Below, piece by piece: positions 19,593 through 23,202 of a DNA stretch of 23,202 bases (its first letter is position 1; the number at the start of each line of letters is the position of its first letter). The notes under the pieces are model-generated. The model did not search any database. It worked only from the letters and a program-made list of their open reading frames with translations, and had not been told where the DNA came from. The position numbers were made by a program, and so were the translations under genes. Source of the DNA: CAZGZU01 sp964529855 (lineage in GTDB: Bacteria > Patescibacteriota > Minisyncoccia > Portnoybacterales > UBA2143); NCBI GenBank assembly GCA_964529855.1, contig CAZGZU010000010.1, forward strand, positions 1-23,202. The letters are read 5' to 3'.

Positions 19593-19853
19593 ATGACTTT
19601 ATTCATCGACCTCTCTAAAAAACAAATCCAACTTATTCTGAAGCAAAACCAGAAAAAAATTGCCAGCCATCAATGGACTGGTCTTTATCAATTAAGCGAG
19701 ACCCTGATTCCTCAAATTGATAAGTTTTTGAAGAAGAATAAAATCAAACTGGCTGAGCTTAAAGAAATCAAAGTCATTCCCAGCAAAGAATCAATGGTCA
19801 GTACCAGAATTGCCAAAGCCGTGGCCTTGGGGTTGACTATTCGCCAAACCTAA
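19593..19853 (+). CDS. Half-length TsaB-like protein (N-terminal ASKHA lobe)
   Basis: An 86-residue protein that aligns with the first lobe of TsaB, the partner of TsaD in making the tRNA t6A37 modification. LFIDLSKKQIQLIL corresponds to the TsaB opening 'LaIDTs....val', LSETLIPQIDKFLKKNKIKLAELKEIKVI to 'hse.LlP.id.lL...gl.l.dl..iav', and TRIAKAVALGLTI to 'lRiG.a.akGLa'. The hallmark GPGSFTG loop is replaced by PSKESMVS, and everything after the first lobe is missing. It may be a reduced dimerisation subunit or a degenerating paralogue. No strong Shine-Dalgarno is visible (TTAATTTAA before ATG). Confidence 0.7.
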   Translation: MTLFIDLSKKQIQLILKQNQKKIASHQWTGLYQLSETLIPQIDKFLKKNKIKLAELKEIKVIPSKESMVSTRIAKAVALGLTIRQT

Positions 19854-19879
19854 CCTAAAATTATTTTAGCTTAGTTTAT

Positions 19880-19903
19880 CAGCCAAACCAGGAGGTTTGG
19901 CTG
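19880..19903 (+). terminator. Strong hairpin, likely terminator
   Basis: CAGCCAAACC (19880-19889) and GGTTTGGCTG (19894-19903) form a perfect 10-bp stem with an AGGA loop. The following AATTTGT is a weak T-tract, so termination efficiency is uncertain. It separates the TsaB-like gene from the next. Confidence 0.65.
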
Positions 19904-19942
19904 AATTTGTACCTTAAATTTTGAATAACAAAGGAGGGAAAG

Positions 19943-20710
19943 ATGTATTTATTGCAAGAAATGGAATTGAGGGTAGAAGATATAGACCCGATAAAAGGAG
20001 GCCAGCTGAGCGAAGAGCAAAAGATTGTCTATAATAAAGCCAAAGCAGAATTTTTAGAAAAATTAGGAGAATCTAAGCAAGGACCGGATTTGGTTAAAGA
20101 TGTTTTTCACTTGATGGACGAATTGACTGAAGAATATCTGGAGCAAAATGAAATCACATGTCATTGCGGCTGTTCTTACTGTTGTAAACAACTAGTCTGT
20201 TGTTCTACCTTAGAAATGCAACTTATAGTGGAGTATATAAAGTCACGTCCTAAGCCAACTCGTCGGGCAATTAAGCAGAGAGCCAAAAAAGAAGCCCTAG
20301 CCTTCAATCGTTTTTATCAGAATAATAAAGCTGATATTTTGATGTCTTCCGGTTCTATATTTGCCATGGCTGGTATAGAACGATGGGAAGATGGAGGATT
20401 GGCATTACGCAAGGCCTACCATGGGAGAGATTGCCCTTTTTTAAACAAAAGTCTTTGCAGTATTTATCCAGTCAGACCGGTTGACTGTCGGTCAGCTAAA
20501 ACAAAAGATAATGTTTGTGGCAAAAGAAGCCCTAAAGAAATTAAGGCCAAGCCAATAAGATTATTTTTCGACCAGATTGCCTCGGATATAATAATGAAAG
20601 AGGAGGAGAGAATTTATGGGCAGCTTCAGATTGTTCCCTTAATTGGTTGGCCGATAAGTGAAAAATTCGGTAATTTTTTTCTCGGGAGAAAGCCTCGGAA
20701 AGGAGTTTAG
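19943..20710 (+). CDS. YkgJ-family cysteine-cluster protein
   Basis: A 255-residue protein with the cysteine pattern of the YkgJ (zinc/iron-chelating) family: CHCGCSYCC (Cys 73, 75, 77, 80, 81), two more Cys at 86-87, and the second half CPFLNKSLCSIYPVRPVDCR (Cys 164, 172, 181). The last segment is the most diagnostic. The family probably binds iron-sulfur or zinc; its reaction is not established. An N-terminal helical region of ~70 residues and a C-terminal ~60 residues are not recognised. Strong Shine-Dalgarno (AAAGGAGGG, 6 nt before ATG). The next gene starts 2 nt after its stop, so the two form an operon. Confidence 0.87.
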   Translation: MYLLQEMELRVEDIDPIKGGQLSEEQKIVYNKAKAEFLEKLGESKQGPDLVKDVFHLMDELTEEYLEQNEITCHCGCSYCCKQLVCCSTLEMQLIVEYIKSRPKPTRRAIKQRAKKEALAFNRFYQNNKADILMSSGSIFAMAGIERWEDGGLALRKAYHGRDCPFLNKSLCSIYPVRPVDCRSAKTKDNVCGKRSPKEIKAKPIRLFFDQIASDIIMKEEERIYGQLQIVPLIGWPISEKFGNFFLGRKPRKGV

Positions 20711-20712
20711 TC

Positions 20713-21384
20713 TTGAAAAAAAAGAAAAGATTGAAACTAAAGTTGATTGATCGGTGGGGCGCTCTGGACCTCTTAGCAGCAGGTAAGACTATAGATGAAG
20801 TGGCTTGGATTATGAGATTCAAACATCCAGGCAGGTCTCTTGAGGCAGTCCGGACTGGATATTTCCCTAAGGGTAGTTGCTATTGTTTGCCCAATCTGGA
20901 AGGAGCTTCTAAATCAGTAATTGAGAAAAGGAAAGTTCAATTAGCTAAGGCCGATTTGATTAATCGTAGGAGCGCTAGTAAAACACTGAAAAAATTATGG
21001 CAGGACCCGGAATTTATAGAGAAAAGATTAGCCGGTTTAGCTCGCTGGTCAGCCACTTATAGAATGAATAAACGCAATTTTTTGGAAGAGCAAGGTATTC
21101 ATATTCATGATAAATCAATAACTGGCAGACCTAGGACCTGGGTAGGCAATGCTCAGACTCCAGAATCAATTATTATATTAGAAGAAAGGAAGCAAATCAT
21201 TGCAGATGTTCTGGGTACTTTGGATGAGACTGAAAGGGAACTTATTGAGATTATCATTTTTGACGACCTGACCATGCCTGAGGCAGCCGATATGTTGGGC
21301 GGAACCGAAGGAGAAATTGGCTTATTGTTTAATTCTATTTTGGAGGGGCTTTCTCAAAATGAACGAATAGCGGAGTTATTATGA
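20713..21384 (+). CDS. Sigma-region-4-like HTH protein
   Basis: A 223-residue basic protein. The C-terminal ~50 residues (VLGTLDETERELIEIIIFDDLTMPEAADMLGGTEGEIGLLFNSIL) look like sigma-70 region 4: 'L..L...er.li.l...d.ls..EiA..lg.s...v......al'. The N-terminal part also looks like DNA-binding helices (LLAAGKTIDEVAWIM). The middle (RSASKTLKKLWQDPEFIEKRLAGLARW) resembles short modular DNA-binding repeats (NUMOD3-like) of homing endonucleases. There are no sigma regions 2-3. It starts with TTG, set by AAAGGAG and by 2-nt spacing to the upstream gene. A DNA-binding regulator is plausible; partners are unknown. It stops with TGA in its own terminator. Confidence 0.65.
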   Translation: MKKKKRLKLKLIDRWGALDLLAAGKTIDEVAWIMRFKHPGRSLEAVRTGYFPKGSCYCLPNLEGASKSVIEKRKVQLAKADLINRRSASKTLKKLWQDPEFIEKRLAGLARWSATYRMNKRNFLEEQGIHIHDKSITGRPRTWVGNAQTPESIIILEERKQIIADVLGTLDETERELIEIIIFDDLTMPEAADMLGGTEGEIGLLFNSILEGLSQNERIAELL

Positions 21385-21417
21385 GGGTGTCTGATTATTT
21401 TCAGCGCCCTCTTTTTT
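21383..21417 (+). terminator. Rho-independent terminator
   Basis: GAGGGTGTCTGA (21383-21394) pairs with TCAGCGCCCTC (21401-21411) with a small mismatch, followed by six Ts. It overlaps the stop codon of the sigma-like gene. Confidence 0.88.
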
Positions 21418-21452
21418 GTTTGGCGGAAATGGGGTATGATGAACATAGGTTC

Positions 21453-21552
21453 GTCATTGCGAGCGGAGCGCCTGTCCGCCTCTGGCGTGAAGCAATCCCG
21501 TAAAGAAGGGGATTGCCGCGTCGGTCGCCTATGACGACCTCCTCGCAATGAC
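21453..21552. repeat. 100-bp palindromic interspersed repeat, copy 2
   Basis: Inverted ends GTCATTGCGAG (21453-21463) and CTCGCAATGAC (21542-21552), with inner GAAGCAATCCC and GGGGATTGC arms. It is a diverged relative of the 15689-15788 element and has the same length. Its right end contains the ATG of the gene at 21548. Confidence 0.8.
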
Positions 21553-22522
21553 AGATTTGGAAAAATCCATTTTAGCTACCCTGGTCTATTATGATGTCTT
21601 GGACAGGCCATTGACCGGCTGGGAAGTTTTTAGGTTTTTGGTGCGGGGAGAGAAAAACGAAACCACCTTGAATTCTGTCTTGACTAGTTTGGAAAACAGT
21701 CCGGAACTGACTAATCTTATCAGCCAGCAAAAGGGCTTCTATTTTTTCAAAGGCCGGTCCAGAATTGTTAAAGAGAGAATTAGCCGACAGAAGATTGCTG
21801 ACAGAAAATGGAAGAAAGCCAGACAAGTACTTAAATTGCTTCAGACAATTCCTTTTATCCGATTGGTGGCGGTCAGCGGCTCTCTGGCCATGAATAATCC
21901 CAAGCCAGAGTCAGACATTGATTTATTGATTGTTACCAAAGCCAGTCGCATCTGGACCTGTCGGGCTTTGACTACTTTGTTTTTTCAGTCGGTTGGTCAG
22001 CGCCGTCACGGTTCTTTAACCAAAGACCGTTTTTGCCTTAATCATTATTTAACTGATAAATCCCTGAAAATTCCTTTTAAAAGTTTGTATAATGCCCAGA
22101 CCTATGCTCATTTAGTGCCGATTTGGGAGGCCAAATCACCTAAATTGTATCAGCGATTTCAAAAAGCCAATCAATGGATAGGCGATTATCTCGCTTATTA
22201 TCCAGCCAGCCAAAAGGGTTATCTGACAATCATTAATCCCAGCCGGTTTTTAACAGATGTCAGAACCTTTAGAGAAATAGTACTCTCTGGCTGGCTGGGG
22301 GATATTATAGAATTTGCTTTGAAAAAAATTCAGCAGAGGCGGATTAAAAAAGACCCGCTGACTTATCAGTCAGGCGGTCGGGTGCTCTTTGATGACAAAC
22401 AATTGGAATTTCATCCTGATTCGCCGGAAAAAGGGATTTTGGAGAAATATAATCAGGAGATGAGAAAATTGGGACTGCCGGAGATGGGAGAGGAAAAGGA
22501 TTCAGGCCTGAATCTTGGTTGA
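21548..22522 (+). CDS. Nucleotidyltransferase-domain protein with N-terminal winged helix
   Basis: A 324-residue protein. The N-terminal ~75 residues (LEKSILATLVYYDVLDRPLTGWEVFRFL...) look like a winged helix-turn-helix. A polymerase-beta-type nucleotidyltransferase core follows: VSGSLAMNNPKPESDIDLLIV, with Gly 111-Ser 112 and Asp 123 and Asp 125 as the metal ligands. The remainder is helical with LTIINPSRFLTDVRTFREIV. I associate this architecture with the Candidate Phyla Radiation; the substrate is unknown. The start codon lies in the end of a palindromic repeat and there is no Shine-Dalgarno. The next Met is at residue 114, so a later start would remove part of the active domain. Confidence 0.85.
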   Translation: MTDLEKSILATLVYYDVLDRPLTGWEVFRFLVRGEKNETTLNSVLTSLENSPELTNLISQQKGFYFFKGRSRIVKERISRQKIADRKWKKARQVLKLLQTIPFIRLVAVSGSLAMNNPKPESDIDLLIVTKASRIWTCRALTTLFFQSVGQRRHGSLTKDRFCLNHYLTDKSLKIPFKSLYNAQTYAHLVPIWEAKSPKLYQRFQKANQWIGDYLAYYPASQKGYLTIINPSRFLTDVRTFREIVLSGWLGDIIEFALKKIQQRRIKKDPLTYQSGGRVLFDDKQLEFHPDSPEKGILEKYNQEMRKLGLPEMGEEKDSGLNLG

Positions 22523-22547
22523 CAAATCCGGCATATTATCATATCTT
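22519..22547 (+). promoter_or_regulatory. Sigma-70-type promoter overlapping a stop codon
   Basis: TTGACA (22519-22524), 17-bp spacer, TATCTT (22542-22547). The upstream gene's stop TGA (22520-22522) lies within the -35. It drives the membrane gene at 22586. Confidence 0.75.
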
Positions 22548-22585
22548 ATGAATATCATTAAAAACTGAATTGGAAGGAGAGAATT

Positions 22586-22897
22586 ATGGAGGGAATCAGC
22601 TTGACTGAATTTGTGCTTATCGGATTATTCGTGGCTTTTCTTCATGGAGGGATTAAGGCCTGGCAGGATAAGCATATCCGGGAGGATATCAATTTTACTA
22701 ACTTTTTCATCTTTTCCATCTGCATTAATTTAGGACTGGCTCTTTCAGGTAAATCCTGGGAGCTGGGTATGGTATATCTTCTCTGCGTCGGCATATATTT
22801 ATACTACAACGCTGTAGTTATATTCTTTTTCTATCTAATCAGATTGTTAAAAGGATTAATTACACAAAAAGAAAAGGGAAAGGAAGAAGTTGCTTAG
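22586..22897 (+). CDS. Membrane protein, unknown function
   Basis: A 103-residue protein with about three hydrophobic segments: residues 6-20 (LTEFVLIGLFVAFLH), 36-53 (NFTNFFIFSICINLGLAL) and 60-90 (LGMVYLLCVGIYLYYNAVVIFFFYLIRLL). It ends in a charged tail (KEKGKEEVA). No family is recognised. Good Shine-Dalgarno (GGAAGGAGAG, 5 nt before ATG), its own promoter, and a terminator hairpin after it. Confidence 0.7.
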   Translation: MEGISLTEFVLIGLFVAFLHGGIKAWQDKHIREDINFTNFFIFSICINLGLALSGKSWELGMVYLLCVGIYLYYNAVVIFFFYLIRLLKGLITQKEKGKEEVA

Positions 22898-22936
22898 GGC
22901 CGAAAGATAAAATTATTGAGTAGGCCCTTAGTTTTT
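22893..22936 (+). terminator. Terminator
   Basis: CTTAGGGCC (22893-22901) pairs with GGCCCTTAG (22923-22931, one mismatch), loop of 21 nt, followed by five Ts. It covers the stop codon of the membrane gene. Confidence 0.7.
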
Positions 22937-22943
22937 AATGAGC

Positions 22944-22972
22944 TTGACAATTTAGTTGTTTTGGACTAAGAT
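22944..22972 (+). promoter_or_regulatory. Promoter of groES
   Basis: TTGACA (22944-22949), 17-bp spacer, TAAGAT (22967-22972). The leader of about 65 nt contains an imperfect stem (ACAATAAGCAATAAAC, about 22990-23005, against GTTTAATGTTTGTTGT, 23011-23026). No CIRCE inverted repeat (TTAGCACTC/GAGTGCTAA) is present and no clear Shine-Dalgarno precedes the ATG. Confidence 0.75.
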
Positions 22973-23044
22973 ATCAAAAGAACAGAAGACAATAAGCAAT
23001 AAACTTTTTCGTTTAATGTTTGTTGTTTTTTGTTTGTTAAGAAT

Positions 23045-23202
23045 ATGGAAATCAAACCATTAGCTGACCGGGTTCTAATTGAACCCATTTCTTCAGAAGA
23101 AAAAACCAAATCAGGTATTATTCTGCCTGATACGGCTGACAAAGAAACGCCGGAGCAGGGTAGAGTGATAGCGGTTGGTCCAGGTCGCCCTAACAAGCCA
23201 AT
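23045..23202 (+). CDS. groES: Co-chaperonin GroES (Cpn10), 3' partial
   Basis: The first 52 codons of GroES, the lid of the GroEL protein-folding chamber. MEIKPLADRVLIEPISSEEKTKSGIILPDTADKETPEQGRVIAVGPGR is a textbook match: 'pLxDRVlV', the mobile loop 'EEkTksGIiLPDtA' that binds GroEL, and 'GxViAVGpG'. The gene continues beyond the window, where groEL would be expected. The start is fixed by the family N-terminus although the Shine-Dalgarno is weak (TTAAG). Confidence 0.97.
   Translation, partial: MEIKPLADRVLIEPISSEEKTKSGIILPDTADKETPEQGRVIAVGPGRPNKP

Noticed and set aside
3021..22522. Possible recoding of TGA as glycine, as in some candidate phyla.
   Set aside because: TGA ends at least seven genes at expected places (2808, 12648, 13504, 14072 minus, 17531, 20713 and 21548 genes), often at terminators or overlaps.
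22973..23044. CIRCE operator for groES.
   Set aside because: No TTAGCACTC/GAGTGCTAA pair is present.

Overview
This window looks like a chromosomal segment from a bacterium with a reduced genome, most likely of the Candidate Phyla Radiation (Patescibacteria, Parcubacteria-like). The reasons are the AT-rich sequence (by eye; not computed), short and tightly packed genes, many small unrecognised proteins, and gene families common in that group, such as the winged-helix/nucleotidyltransferase protein, the DUF6485 protein, small membrane proteins and a prohibitin-like protein. The genetic code is the ordinary bacterial one: several clear genes end in TGA. I see no tRNA, rRNA, CRISPR array, insertion sequence or phage structural gene. 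No stretch longer than about 210 bases lacks a gene.

Layout. 1-1374: 3' part of xseA, then xseB (exonuclease VII). 1498-2637: an AT-rich gene with a NucS-like nuclease domain at its C-terminus. 2808-7026: small genes of unknown function, each with a strong Shine-Dalgarno sequence, interspersed with ridA, an HhH DNA glycosylase-like gene and an inositol-phosphatase-like gene. 7113-8825: an alpha/beta hydrolase, a zinc-protease-like protein and an ASCH-domain protein. 8883-9938: a tight operon of a small membrane protein, TspO and a pyrimidine-dimer glycosylase. 9995-13860: an SPFH/prohibitin protein, membrane proteins (one VIT/CCC1-like), a C39-like peptidase and a zinc-ribbon protein. 14072-15169 (minus): a DnaA-family protein lacking the usual N-terminal domain, divergent from a small unknown gene. 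15844-19473: an unknown gene, then an operon of PspC, AlkD, DUF6485, a PD-(D/E)XK nuclease and a glycosyltransferase. 19593-22897: a half-length TsaB-like protein, a YkgJ-type cysteine-cluster protein, a sigma-region-4-like protein, a nucleotidyltransferase and a membrane protein. 23045 onward: start of groES.

The most unusual signal is between the genes. Six nearly identical intergenic modules (five with a clear hairpin) combine a short terminator hairpin with a promoter: the hairpin's left arm carries a -35-like TCGCCA, and the T-tract runs directly into a -10 hexamer (TAGAAT or TATAAT), exactly 17 bp from the -35. In five of the six the -10 is extended (TGA before the hexamer). In several genes (ridA, the HhH glycosylase, the zinc protease, the VIT-like gene) the start codon lies 6-7 nt after the -10, so these mRNAs should be leaderless. 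Genes with a canonical TTGACA promoter instead have long leaders and usually a strong Shine-Dalgarno sequence. DNA repair is well represented for such a small genome: ExoVII, an HhH glycosylase, a T4-endonuclease-V-like glycosylase, AlkD and two PD-(D/E)XK nucleases.
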